Shown piece by piece: positions 21,800 to 31,899 of a stretch of DNA of 64,000 bases. Source of the DNA: Diphasiastrum complanatum (Eukaryota; Streptophyta; Lycopodiopsida; Lycopodiales; Lycopodiaceae); the NCBI GenBank assembly GCA_029204225.1, contig CM055093.1, forward strand, positions 18,191,041-18,255,040. Reading direction: 5' to 3'. How positions within the stretch are numbered: the first letter of the stretch is position 1; each line of letters opens with the position of its first letter. The notes beneath the pieces were generated by a model. The model made no database searches. It was given only the letters and a program-made list of their open reading frames with translations, and was not told the origin of the DNA. Position numbers and translations under genes: made by a program.

Positions 21800-22348
21800 G
21801 AGGTCTTCAAAAGTAGGCAACCTCTCCCTTGAAGCAATGCCGCTCACAAACATCTGTAGCCCTTTCGAGACACCGCTCATTGTGGTATGTACCAATTCAA
21901 CGTCCCTAATTGGTTCTCCAATTGCCACAAGTTGATCTCTCAGCTCTTTTATCCTGGTGAAGAAAGATCGCACTGACTCACTTTCTTCCATCCTTACTGC
22001 GTTCAATCTCGACTTCAAGAACATGGCCCGAGCTGGATTGCAAGTTTGAAATTGCATTCTAAGAGATTCCCAAGCTCCCCTAGCCATCGTGGCATCACTT
22101 ATATAAGTGATCACATGGTCTTTCACTGAAAGATTGATCAAGGACAATGCTCTCTGCGCCTTTTTATCAAAGGCCCTCATATCACCTGGAGTGGTATTTG
22201 GCCGAACTTCAATACCTGCCATGATCTCCCATAACTCTTTCTCCATCAAAATGCTCTTCATTTTGAGTTTCCAGATGTTGTAGTTAGAAGCCCCATCAAG
22301 TTTGCTTGCATCGCCCAAAATTGCTTCATTGATGTTTGCCATCTCCAA
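21800..22348 (-). pseudogene. Copia A gag N-terminal part
   Basis: A UBN2-type Gag starting MEMANINEAILGDASKLDG, with NYNIWKLKMKSILMEKELW, ARGAWESLRMQF and IKELRDQLVAIGEPI motifs. This part (183 codons) is open up to the B insertion, where the track passes into the B LTR. The remaining gag is at 15437-15510 and beyond. It differs clearly from the B, C and D gags, so A belongs to another copia lineage. Confidence 0.85.
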
Positions 22349-22843
22349 ACTGCTTGAAACTCCACCTATAGGCTATAAAGTGTATGCCAAAGCCAACCGT
22401 GATGTCAGAAATAAAAAATAATGACTTGCAATTTTTGGCTTACCCGGCCACCTGCCTCTCTTTCGCCAAATTGAAAGCCAAACTAGCGTCACTTTCCGAA
22501 ATGCTTTTCGTCACCAACTCCCAACGACCTGCCCAGTGGAATAGTGAAATCACTTATGGCACGTTCCGAACACTTTCTCCATGGCAAACACTCTGTTTTG
22601 GTGTACTGTACTTGCAGGTATAGTTAGGGTGCCCTTCGTTTGGAGACTATTGCCTTTCGTTTGGCCAAAATAGGCTAAAGGAGGTGAAAATAAGGACAAT
22701 TTGGGTTTTTGAACTGTTTCTTTCGTGTGAAGAAACTTCACCCATCAAAAACTTAGGACCCAACAATTATTTCAGTTTGAAGATTTTAATGAAGCTGCAA
22801 TGCACTTTGCACTTCAGATCCCTTCAAGCCCTTTTCACCTCAA
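22349..22843. other. Spacer between copia A gag and gypsy G2 LTR
   Basis: The expected leader of copia A is here, but no PBS or LTR could be found, so the 5' end of A seems lost or replaced. No gene is supported. Confidence 0.4.
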
Positions 22844-23664
22844 TGTTGGGGGTATTTCCAACAAAGTGTAAATAAATAAAATCCTCCAATAAAATGTGTT
22901 GCGAGGGCATGGCATCCTGCGTGTATAAGCCCATGGCCCAATGAGCACGCAATTGAAGTTGTAAATAAAATAAACTTGACTTGGACCTTGTAATTAAAAT
23001 AAAACTAGAGGCCCAATGTCATTTTTAAACTTAGAGATCACTTTTTTGAGTTGGGTCCAAATTGGGACTCACATGAATCTTGTGATTTCTAATATACTTT
23101 TTGTGGACCCTTGGATCAAGTGGGGTCCAAGATAAATGGATAGGATCATTGTGAATATCAGCCAATAAGATTGAGGGGCAAGGGCCTTTCCCATTTTATA
23201 AAAAGGCACCATTTGTACATTATTTCCATGCTTAATGAGAAGCAGGAAACTCTACCATTTTTGGAAGAGAAGCATCCTCATTTGCTATTCACTACTTGCT
23301 ATTGCTCTTGATTGTGTTTTCCATTTCTTTCTATTTCCATGTTTATTGTTTGCCATAGTGAATGTTTTTCCGTTAGCAAGCATAAGGAGCATTTGAGCTA
23401 ACCTCCACCCTCACTCTCTATCTCTCTCTTTCTCTTCCCTTCTCAATCTCTTCTTCTCCATTCCTTATGTTCAACCAAAACTATGATGAATGTAGGTGTA
23501 GAGGAGTAGAGTTAAAGAGGAGTAGTATAGTGGTGAGTAGAATTAAGGGAGAAAGTAGGAAATTGACTAAAAGTAGCATCTATGCATAGTTAGGCACCTA
23601 TCCAGTGATCTAACCTTTGTTGACAGGTGGAAGGGCTATACTACGAGAGATCTTCGATCCCACA
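22844..23664 (+). repeat. G2 5' LTR (821 bp)
   Basis: It starts TGTTGGGGGTATTTCC and ends CGATCCCACA, one base before a tRNA-Asp PBS. It contains a CT-rich stretch near 23410-23460, as is common in LTR U5/R regions. The partner LTR is absent from the window. Confidence 0.8.
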
Positions 23665-23665
23665 G

Positions 23666-23683
23666 TGGCGCCGTTGCCGGGGA
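23666..23683 (+). other. G2 PBS (tRNA-Asp type)
   Basis: TGGCGCCGTTGCCGGGGA is complementary to the 3' end of plant tRNA-Asp (TCCCCGGCAACGGCGCCA) and is typical of several plant gypsy groups. Confidence 0.9.
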
Positions 23684-25037
23684 TAGGTTTTCACTAACTA
23701 GTTTAGTTGCATTTTAGCTATTTTCTTGTTTTTTAGAGTAGTTTAGGTAGATTTTTGGGAGTTTAGAGCTAGTTTTCTGTATTTTTTTTGTGTTTGGACT
23801 GTTCATAGCTAGCGGAGGAGGTGTGAGAGGGTAGAGGAGGCCCTGAACAACCTCTAAGGGCTTGAAACCCAAACCAATCATCCAAAAAACTCAAAAAACA
23901 CACCAATCTATATTTTGGAGGGAAAAAGAGCCAAAAAAACTCATCAAATTTTTATATCTCCAGAATCAGTGGGAATTAACCCTTGCATGACTGACAGCAG
24001 CTCTAGGGTACTGTCCCAAACCTGCATAGAAGCCTGTAAGAGTTAGTTTCAAGCAGATTGTAAAAATCAGAGAAAAATCATAAAAAATTCAAAAAACCCT
24101 TGAAAAAATCCAAAAAAATTCAAATCTTCATAGAACTCTCGCAGAGCCCTCTGAAGTTCCATCTCAGTGAGACCAGGACACAGAGAAGCTTACGAGAGTT
24201 AGTTTGATGACTAAGTGCCTGTGCGAGAGTTCCAAATGAAAAAAAGACGGCAAAGTACCAATGAACCCTCGTAGACAGTGAAATTTTCAGTTCCAGTGGT
24301 CAAGAACTCTCGCAGAGGATTTTGAAGTTCCATCTCAGTGAGACAAGGACACAGAAGAGCTTGCGAGAGTTAGTTTGATTCCAGTGAGTAGAAAATTGGA
24401 TTTAAGTGTTAAAAAATCATTAAAAAGTGAAGATCCAGCAAATCCTTCCAATAAGAACTCTCGCAGACCCTCTCAATCGATTCAGAATTTCAAATTACAT
24501 CAGTGATGAAGTCTGCGAGAATTAGTGTGAAGATCTGGTGAAGATCAAACACAAAAAGTGATTTTAAACCCTCACAGACAGTGAAATTTTTACTTCTTGC
24601 GAGAGTTAACTCTCGTAGAGAATTCTATAGTGAGATCTGACCTGAGATCCAGCTACTGTGAAGCTTGCGAGAGTTACATCCCAGAGATCTAAAAGATATC
24701 AAATTTTTTACCTGCAAAAACAACTAAAGAACCTGTCGCACAGCCAACCCTCACAAACAAGATCAGTGGAAAGATCTAAATCAGATCCAGCTACTATCAA
24801 AATCTCAGGTCAATTAGTGCAAGAAGTAAAAAGTTATCAAGGAGAAACCACCGTAAAAGGCCTAAAATTCATTTCGGCCAATCAGATCGATAAGATCCTT
24901 GAAGATCCAGACTGCATCCTATTGTATAAGCAAGATCCAATAACTTTGGAACCCACCATCGGAGGAATCTGAGATCGGGACGATCAATAGCACGAAGGAT
25001 AGCAAATCAGGCACCACACCTTCCCAGATTAGCAATT
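23684..25037 (+). other. G2 leader with inverted-motif repeats
   Basis: A non-coding leader of 1.35 kb. From about 24130 to 24675 it has imperfect ~170-bp repeats, each pairing AACTCTCGCAGA with a downstream TTGCGAGAGTTAG. The two arms are reverse complements, so each unit can fold as a stem. An ORF at 24658-24972 is probably part of gag or chance. Confidence 0.65.
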
Positions 25038-25193
25038 GTGCAACAAGAGGCAGAACCGGAACTAGCACCAATGGATCCAATGGGCCAACCCATACCTATC
25101 GCACTCTTGTATGCAGTTCGGAGAGCACCACTGATGGAGATACCAAAATACGACGGATCATCAGATCCCATCCGATTCCTCCAGATCTATGAG
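25038..25193 (+). pseudogene. G2 gag N-terminus
   Basis: The frame reads ...MEIPKYDGSSDPIRFLQIYE, the start of a Retrotrans_gag domain, and is broken at about 25194 by unrelated duplicated sequence. The domain resumes at about 27384, but some tens of residues are missing between the two parts. Confidence 0.6.
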
Positions 25194-27383
25194 TGTTGTA
25201 AAGTTACCTTTACAAGTCTTACTTTCGGCGCCATCGGTTCCAGTATTGTCCCCGGCTCCAGCAGCGCCCCTGCTGCTACCGGCGCCACTGTGACCAGAAT
25301 CCAACCGGTGCCAAGTTCCTATAATTGAAAATCTTTGATCGGTTCTAGCGAAGTCCAGAGAGCTCAGATCGATGTGCAATCACCTCACACGATCTAGGCA
25401 TGACTAAAGGAAGCATGGGGATCAATAAATTCTAGAGAGAGAAAATGACTTTCTAGAGAGAGAAAATCCTAGAGAGAGAAAACGTGCTTTACCAGTCTGG
25501 GTAGAGTACTTGGTATGAGGGGAGGTGGCGAATCCCACCAATACTATAGGGGAGTGCGGGTTGCGACTCAGGGCGAGCTCCAACCAAGTCTCAGCCTCCC
25601 TTGCTGGAATGTTATCCTGGCACTCGCCTTGGCATGTCAGCGCCCCGAAGACTAGGGTCGGTCACTATTGTAAAGTTACCTTTACAAGCTTTACTTCTGG
25701 TGTCAGCATTGTCCCCAGTGCTCGCAACACCCCTACTGCTCCCGACGCCACCGGCGCCGGCGCTGCTCCTGGCGCCACTGTGACCAGCATCCAGCCGGCG
25801 CCAAGTTCCTATGGCTGAAAATCTTTGATCGGTTCTAGCAAAGTCCAGAGAGCTTAGATCGATGTGCAATCACCTCACACGAACTAGGCATGATTAAAGG
25901 AAGCCTGAGGATCAATAAATTCTAGAGAAATAAAATGACTTTCTAGAGAGAGAAAATGTGCTTTACCAACCTGGGTAGAGTACTTGGTATGAGGGGAGGT
26001 GGCAAATCCCACCAATACTATAGGGGAGTGCGGGTTGCGACTCAAGGCGAGCTCCAACCAAGTCTCAGCCTCCCTTGCTGGAATGTTGTCCTGGCACTCG
26101 CCTTGGCATGCCAGCGTCCCGGAGACTAGTGTCGGTCACACACTTGACAAGTAACCTTCTCAGATTTATCAATAAAGTGGGATTTTTCTCAAACTGACTC
26201 TGATTACCTTCTGGGTTTCAGTGTTCGGTAAAAGCGTCAGTTGTAAGGCCGCTTCAAACTTTTTAATTTGGCACATAGTTGAGGGTTGTATCCCGGGACG
26301 CCAGCGGTATGCCATCGGGACCATTCGATTTGTGGCAACAGCGGTATGCTGTAGGGACCATTTGGTCCATGAACTGGTTGTCTCCATATATGTCGCGGCT
26401 TGTGGTTCTGAGTGTTCCTTGCATGACGTGAATGGGTTAAGCTCTTGGGGAACGGGCTCCAACCTGTCGGCTGAGTTGGATGGCTTGCTTGGGTGGAAGT
26501 TAACTGTTTATGGTTGTCCAGTCTAGCGTGGCTCCAGGTTGGCTTCCAGCGCTCGTGATGAAGCTTTCAGTTGGTTAAGTCTGATGTAAGTCAGACCGCT
26601 TGCTTGGAATGGATGTTACTCATTTGTAACGAAGCTTCGCATTGGTTAAGTTTGATGTATGTCGGGCGGCTGGCGCGGAGGGAAGTCACCCACATCGGGA
26701 CCTCCGATCTGGCATGGCGCCAGGTTGGATCTCAATATTGGTATCTGAACTTCTAGTTGGTTAAGTCTGATCGTTGTTGGCGAGTTGGCTACTTGTATGT
26801 CAAGTGGGTTTGGACGGCAAGAGTTGAAGGCTAGGAAGCTAAGTCATGGTTCCCGACTTCCTTTGGGATGCCTGCGCTACTTAGATTTATCAATAAAGTG
26901 GGATTTTTCTCAAACTGACTTTGATTACCTTCTGGGTTTCAGTGTTCGGTAAAAGTGCCAGTTGTAAGTCCGCTTCAAACTTTTTAATTTAGCACATAGT
27001 TGAGGGTCGTATCCCGGGATGCCAGCGGTATGCTATCAGGACCATTTGGTCCAAGAACTGGTTGTCTCCATATCTATCGCGGCTTGTGGTTCTGAGTGTT
27101 CCTTGCATGAACGTGAATGGATTAAGCTCTTGGGGAACGGGCTCTAACCTGTCGGTTGAGTTGGATGGCTTGCTTGGGTGGAAGTTACTTGTTTATGGCT
27201 GTCCAGTCTGGCGTGGCGCCAAGTTGGCTTCCAGCGCTCGTGACGAAGCTTTCAGTTGGTTAAGTCTGATGTAAGTCAGACTGCTTGCTTGGAATGGATG
27301 TTACTCATTTGTAACGAAGCTTCGAGTTGGTTAAGTTTGATGTATGTCGGGCAGCTGGCGCGGAGGGAAGTCACCCACATCAG
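25194..27383 (+). repeat. Insertion with two pairs of tandem duplications
   Basis: Unit 1 (472 bp) occurs at 25196-25667 and again at 25668-26139. Each begins with the perfect hairpin TTGTAAAG-TTAC-CTTTACAA and includes a GC-rich CCGGCGCC region. Unit 2 occurs at about 26161-26697 and 26882-27383, starting AGATTTATCAATAAAGTGGG; inside it are shorter repeats around TTGGTTAAGTCTGATG. It sits in the G2 gag. I see no ORF with domains and no TSD, so its nature is unresolved. Confidence 0.7.
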
Positions 27384-27649
27384 GACTTACAGTGGCTCAG
27401 GATTGGTTTTTCAACCTGTCAAAGAAAGAGAAATCCACCTGGGAAGCGGTTAAAACGGCTCTCATTACACGCCTTAAGCCAAGGAAGTTCTTGGAAGACC
27501 CGTTTCTCCTGCTGAGCAAAGTCAAGATGGGAAAACGAGAAAGGGTCCGAGACTATATTGAACGGATCAAACATCTACGATCCGAGTGCAGTGCAGTCCT
27601 GACTCCCGATCATGCGTTGATCATGTGGTTCCTAGTCGGATTATCATGA
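27384..27649 (+). pseudogene. G2 gag capsid core
   Basis: AQDWFFNLSKKEKSTWEAVK and RERVRDYIERIKHLRSEC are typical Retrotrans_gag motifs, ending in IMWFLVGLS and then a stop (TGA). The sequence continues decayed to 27860. Confidence 0.7.
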
Positions 27650-27859
27650 AGCATCAGAAGAGAACTGAAATGATGGGAGCAGTACGCTACCCTGCAAGAA
27701 GCTATGGAAGATGCCAACAGGGAAGAGGATGAGGGATATGACGACAAATATCCTTCCACCCACACTCCTACTCCCTCGATTGCATCACCATCATCAAATG
27801 CATCCACTCTATCTACAGAACTGTAGTTGGAGCAAATGAAAAAATTATACAAATAGCAG

Positions 27860-28636
27860 ATGGAACAACTTACAGTGCAGTTTGACCTGAAACTGAAGGC
27901 CTTACAGGGAACTGTAGCAGTAACTCCACATCAACCGGAACCAAATCAGCTACAGTATCCTCGACGAGAAAATGTATGGTGTTCAGTATGCACGCAAAAC
28001 CATACAGCAAACGAATGTCCAGTCCCAAAGCAAAATCTGAGACTGACACATAGATTTTGCCATCTGTGTAATGCAACATCGCACGATATGGCATCTTGCC
28101 CATTTAACCCCAAGGTTGTTTAACAAAAGAGAAGTCCTTATCAGACTTCTTATCCTTATCATCAAGGGGCACCTAACGCGGCACCAAGGTACGACGCACC
28201 CAATCAACCACAACGCATGGCCTTACCTGCTCCACCAGGGCCAACCAATCAACAAGTGGCCCATGTTAATCTGACAGCAACGAAACAAGAAATGCAAATG
28301 CCACCTCAACCTGAGCAGCAGCAGTGGTACGGACCAGATGAATCATTTATGGATCCTTCCATAAATGAATATGTTTCGGCCTATGCAACTCAAACTCAAC
28401 ATCAAGGTGGAAGAAATTACGGCTGCTACGGATGCGATGAGGGACACAGAATTGTAGAATGTCCCTACAAGGGACAATATACAACCTCATGTCGAGATTG
28501 CGGTTATGGACACTGTTTCAAGAATTGTCCATTTAAATCTGAAACCAGTGCACCTCTTAACCTCATTGCCATACAGCAACCAGTAGTTCCAGTGGGATGC
28601 CATCGAAAGGTCGACAAGACCACGCTCCTGTGTTAG
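27860..28636 (+). pseudogene. G2 gag C-terminal part, four zinc knuckles
   Basis: Knuckles in order: CSVCTQNHTANEC, CHLCNATSHDMASC, CYGCDEGHRIVEC and CRDCGYGHCFKNC. Three of four use CX2CX3HX4C rather than the standard CX2CX4HX4C; the second is standard. Between knuckles 2 and 3 is an in-frame TAA (28121-28123) that G1 also has. The proline/glutamine-rich MALPAPPGP segment follows. Such knuckles bind the genomic RNA for packaging. Confidence 0.8.
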
Positions 28637-29097
28637 TTGTTGCGCGAACACAGAAGAGGAAGGAAGTGGCTCCCTCACCACCACCATCGGTCACTGACGA
28701 CCACCCCTCAACTTCAGCGCCATATCCAAATGTGAGGGAAGAGAGAAGACAGTACCACAAAATAAGACATTGGGTACAAAAAGCACAAGAGGAGGAAAAA
28801 GAGCAAGAATAAAACAATCCCACGAAATCTCCAGTCGGCGTTGAACGGGAACTGCAAACGGGCTCACCACTGCGCACTGATCAGAATGATCAGTTGCACC
28901 AACATGAACCACCTTTTCACATGGTGGATCCTGAGGAACCACACACTGAAAGGCTCGCACTCTTGTTGTCAAGCCATGTTAGTTTACCACTCAGAGAACT
29001 ACTACCTGCGGATTGCACCACAAGCGAAAAGCCTTTTAGCTGAATGGGCCCAAGCGGATGAGGAGCCAATAGCGTCTGAGCCCATATATTGTTCGGA
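28637..29097 (+). pseudogene. G2 gag-protease linker, cut at inversion
   Basis: It aligns with G1 11000-11440 (for example EEPIASEPIYC against EEPVAPEPIYC) and then stops abruptly at about 29097, where chromovirus RT sequence starts. Its continuation lies inverted at 29805-30195. Confidence 0.75.
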
Positions 29098-29804
29098 CAT
29101 AAGAAATTGAACAAGGTAACCGTTAAGAATAGATATCCACTGCCACAGATGGATGATCTAATAGACTATCTTGGTGGTGCTAGGTACTTTACCAAGATAG
29201 ATTTAAGATCGGGCTACCATCAGATACGCATTAAGGCAGAAGATATACCAAAAACCGGGTTTCGAACTCGCTTTGGTCACTACGAATTTTTGGTGTTGCC
29301 TTTTGGTTTGACCAATGCACCGGCAACTTTCCAACAAATGATGAACAATTTGTTCAGACCATGTTTGGGAAGATTCGTAGTGGCATTCTTAGATGATATC
29401 CTAGTGTTCAGTAAGACTTTGGCGGAACATAAAGAGCATCTTAGGATTGTCTTGGACATTCTAAGAAGGGAAAAGCTCTTTGCCAAGGAGTCTAAGTGTG
29501 ACTTTTTTGCTAAGGAATTGTCCTACTTGGGGCATAAGATTTTCGAACGAGAGGTGGAGATTGAGACTGATCGTATCCAGAGGGTTATTGATTGGCCTAT
29601 TCTCACGACAGTTTGGGAAATCAAGTCTTTCTTGGGGTTTGTGGGATTTTTCCGTCGGCATATTCCCCAATTTGCTCGATTGGCATTTCTCCTTACCCAG
29701 GCCTTGAAAGGCTATAAGAAGCTAAGCCGGAGGGCTAAGAGTCCACTAGTGGTGTGGACGGAGGATATGAATAATTGTTTTGAGTTGCTTAAGAAAAGTG
29801 TCAC
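29098..29804 (+). pseudogene. Chromovirus-type RT core, inverted piece
   Basis: Open frame with KLNKVTVKNRYPLPQMDDLI, YFTKIDLRSGYHQIRI, LPFGLTNAPATFQQMMN, the catalytic FLDD, and FLGFVGFFRRHIPQFA. This is the RT core of a chromovirus-like Ty3/gypsy element, clearly different from the Tat/Athila-like RT of G1 and G3. The N-terminal RT portion is on the minus strand beyond 30196. RNase H and integrase are absent. Confidence 0.85.
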
Positions 29805-30195
29805 TATGTTCTCTGTTCTTGAAGGTGAGTTTTCTTGTACCCCAGTTGTGTACTACTCGCACAGTCCTCAACCATGGTCTTCCCAGTAAAACACGGTATG
29901 CAGATGGATATTCAAGTATATCCATGACCACAAAAGTAATCACATACTGCATGCCTGCTATCTTTACGGGAATATCAGCAGCTACACCTTTTGGTTTTTC
30001 ACAGGATTGATCTGCTGGCTTGATGGCGAATCTAGCTGGCTTTAATCCATGTAAACCTCATTTGTTGTACAAAGTAGAGGAGATCATATTGACACCCGAT
30101 CCTCCATCTACCACTGCCGCCTCGTCCTCGTATATCTTGTGTTTGATTAGCAAAGTGATGTTGTGTTCCTCACTTTTCCATACTGCTCCGATGTC
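29805..30195 (-). pseudogene. G2 protease part, inverted piece
   Basis: VVDGGSGVNMISSTLYNK and further sequence (VMDILEYPSAYRVLLGRPWL) match the G1 protease region. It belongs to G2 but reads in the opposite direction, and its left junction meets chromovirus RT. Confidence 0.8.
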
Positions 30196-30896
30196 GACGC
30201 AAAATCTTATAGTCCCATCCTTCTTGGCCACCAGAACTACTAGTGATGCCCAAGGAGACTTACTAGGTTGTACCCACCCCTTTTTCAGGTAAACATGTAA
30301 TTGTCTATTTACCTCAGCCTCTTCCGATGCACTCATCCTATAAGGACGCTGTGCGTTTGGAATTGCTCCAGGTCAATTTTATGATCAACTGTTCTTTATG
30401 GTGGTAAACCTATAGGAAGGTCTAAAAAAACATCATTGAATTCCTGCCTAAGTTCATTATAGGCTTCAAATTCTGTAGTGTTCTCACTGGGTATATTCAT
30501 GGCATTTATGTTAAGTTCTTCATCATTGCAGCAAATGATATCATTATGAAAATATAAATAAGCTTTAAAATCAGAATTCTCCATAATAGAATTAAATTCT
30601 TGTTTAGAATAAGGGTTAACATTTTTAGTGTCAACACTTAAACTAGACTTGATCTTAATTAAAGAATTCTCATGCATAAAAGATAAAGATTTCTCAACAA
30701 AATCAATTCTCAATGATTTGTTCTTATCAAAATGCCATTGTAGCCCAAGAACAATATCTCCATTAGCTAATTGAATAGCATGGAATTCTAGTTTTTCAGA
30801 ATAATCCTGAATGTGCAATTCTACATCAGGAACAATAAAATCCATCAAATCGGAATTACTTCCCGATGCCATTGTCACACGGTATTTTTTTCTCAC
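30196..30896 (-). pseudogene. Chromovirus protease-RT linker and RT N-terminus
   Basis: The frame at 30396-30896 ends with the conserved approach to RT (FLDLPIGLPP followed by a TAA, then VDHKIDL). In a shifted frame come EAEVNRQLHVYLKKGWVQPS and VVLVAKKDGTIRFCVDI, the canonical RT N-terminus, cut at 30196. A frameshift near 30885 separates this from gag-protease. Confidence 0.75.
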
Positions 30897-31899
30897 TTTT
30901 TCTGGTAGGAAGGTTTAGCGTCTGCACCAAATTTATATTAATAAAGTTATGAGTGGATCCCGTGTCGAAAAGAACATTAACAACTTGATCATTAACTTTA
31001 CCTTTAATGCAAATAAGGTCATTAGGACCAAAAACTAAAGAACTAAGAAAACAAACATCCATCTCATTACTTCGAGATAGATTACCTGAGGTTGAAGCTT
31101 GTTTTTTGACGCAATCACGTGCAAGGTGACCCTCGCCATTGCACTTGAAGCACAAGTTCTTCTTACGAGCTTCAGCTTTATCATTGCCACCATGATGGTT
31201 TTTAAAGTTTTTCTTGGTTTTCTTAGGATTATTGAAATTGGGATGCGTTTCATTAACAACTTCTCTATCCTTCCTCTTAAATTGAAAACCTTTTTTCTGC
31301 TCATTAGGTTGTTGACCCTTAGGTGGCTTAGGTGTGTCATCAAAGTATTTTGCAGCCCTAATAGCATCTTCTAGGGTTTTTGGATGGTTCCTACGAACAT
31401 CAACTTGATAATCTTTTGGTAACCCATCAATAAACATTAACATTTGTACCTTAGGTGGAATATCACTATAAAGTGGAAGTGGTAGAAAATAATCCCTAAA
31501 AAGCTTGCAAAAATCATCCCATGTACAAGGTTGATTGCCCTTTTCAACTAAGTCATCCCACCAAACTAAGGCTCTTCCTTCAAGGAACATAGTGACAGTG
31601 GATAACTTCTCAGATTCAGGGAATTGGTTCATGGCAAAGTATTTGTTCCAAACATTCAGCCAAGAAATTACCACTTGTAAGTTCCTATCCTTCTTTTCCC
31701 CCTTAAACACTTTTACAGGAGGTGGAACTACATTCTTCCTCTGATTGGCTAACCTAGACTCTACATCTTGGTTTCTTTGATTAGTTTCAAGAAGCTGCTT
31801 ATTAGTGGCTTGAATTTGTTGGTATAATAGTTCAAGATCTTGTGCCACATTGGATGGGTTTGATAGATCAAATGTTGGGTTTTCATTGGTTTGATCCAT
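30856..31899 (-). CDS. Chromovirus-like Gag-protease, open frame
   Basis: 347 codons. After a coiled, Gln/Asn-rich N-terminus comes a Retrotrans_gag domain (VISWLNVWNKYFAMNQF, ALVWWDDLV, FCKLFRDYFLPL), then DAIRAAKYFDD, a canonical knuckle CFKCNGEGHLARDC, and an aspartic protease beginning VLFDTGSTHNFI. The start MDQTNENPTF is plausible. The frame shifts near 30885 inside the protease, so the polyprotein is broken. The element uses a tRNA-Met PBS at 32933-32944. Confidence 0.75.
   Translation of the reverse strand: MDQTNENPTFDLSNPSNVAQDLELLYQQIQATNKQLLETNQRNQDVESRLANQRKNVVPPPVKVFKGEKKDRNLQVVISWLNVWNKYFAMNQFPESEKLSTVTMFLEGRALVWWDDLVEKGNQPCTWDDFCKLFRDYFLPLPLYSDIPPKVQMLMFIDGLPKDYQVDVRRNHPKTLEDAIRAAKYFDDTPKPPKGQQPNEQKKGFQFKRKDREVVNETHPNFNNPKKTKKNFKNHHGGNDKAEARKKNLCFKCNGEGHLARDCVKKQASTSGNLSRSNEMDVCFLSSLVFGPNDLICIKGKVNDQVVNVLFDTGSTHNFININLVQTLNLPTRKSEKKIPCDNGIGK

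Larger units (their letters stand above)
13478..22348 (-). mobile_element. Copia A, internally deleted, split by copia B
   Basis: Gag starts at 22348 and reads leftward to 21800, where copia B interrupts it. The reading resumes at 15510 with the remainder of gag, zinc knuckle, protease, integrase and RNase H end. Across the B insertion the codons join cleanly (FEDLHG on the right, HGIML on the left, sharing the CCGTG duplication), which proves nesting. A large deletion fuses integrase to the RT tail. Its 5' LTR and PBS were not found. Confidence 0.85.
22844..29097 (+). mobile_element. Gypsy copy G2, 5' half
   Basis: 5' LTR, tRNA-Asp PBS, 1.35-kb leader, gag N-terminus, a 2.2-kb insertion with tandem duplications, gag with four zinc knuckles, and the beginning of the protease region. 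Homology to G1 is strong from about 27900 to 29097. It then breaks at an inversion; the next part of the protease is found on the opposite strand at 29805-30195. No RT, integrase or 3' LTR of G2 is seen. Confidence 0.85.
29098..30195. other. Inverted segment joining two gypsy elements
   Basis: The left part (29098-29804) is plus-strand chromovirus RT; the right part (29805-30195) is minus-strand G-type protease. Outside, the strands are the opposite: G2 is plus to the left and the chromovirus is minus to the right. At both ends the protein homology continues across if the segment is flipped, apart from about 35 bp lost. The breakpoints share short similar sequence (TCGGACAT on the left, ATGTCGAC on the right). 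Confidence 0.8.

Noticed and set aside
23400-23470. CT-rich stretch as a CRISPR-like or satellite array
   Set aside because: It is a simple pyrimidine-rich tract in the G2 LTR with no regular spacers.
25601-25869. Pro/Ala/Thr-rich ORFs on both strands in the duplicated insertion
   Set aside because: They come from GC-rich repeated sequence; the same stretch is open on both strands and changes between the two copies.
29098-29804. Reverse transcriptase as a retron- or defence-type RT
   Set aside because: The sequence has the full Ty3/gypsy context (TNAPATFQ, FLDD, connection to gag-protease) and sits among plant LTR elements.
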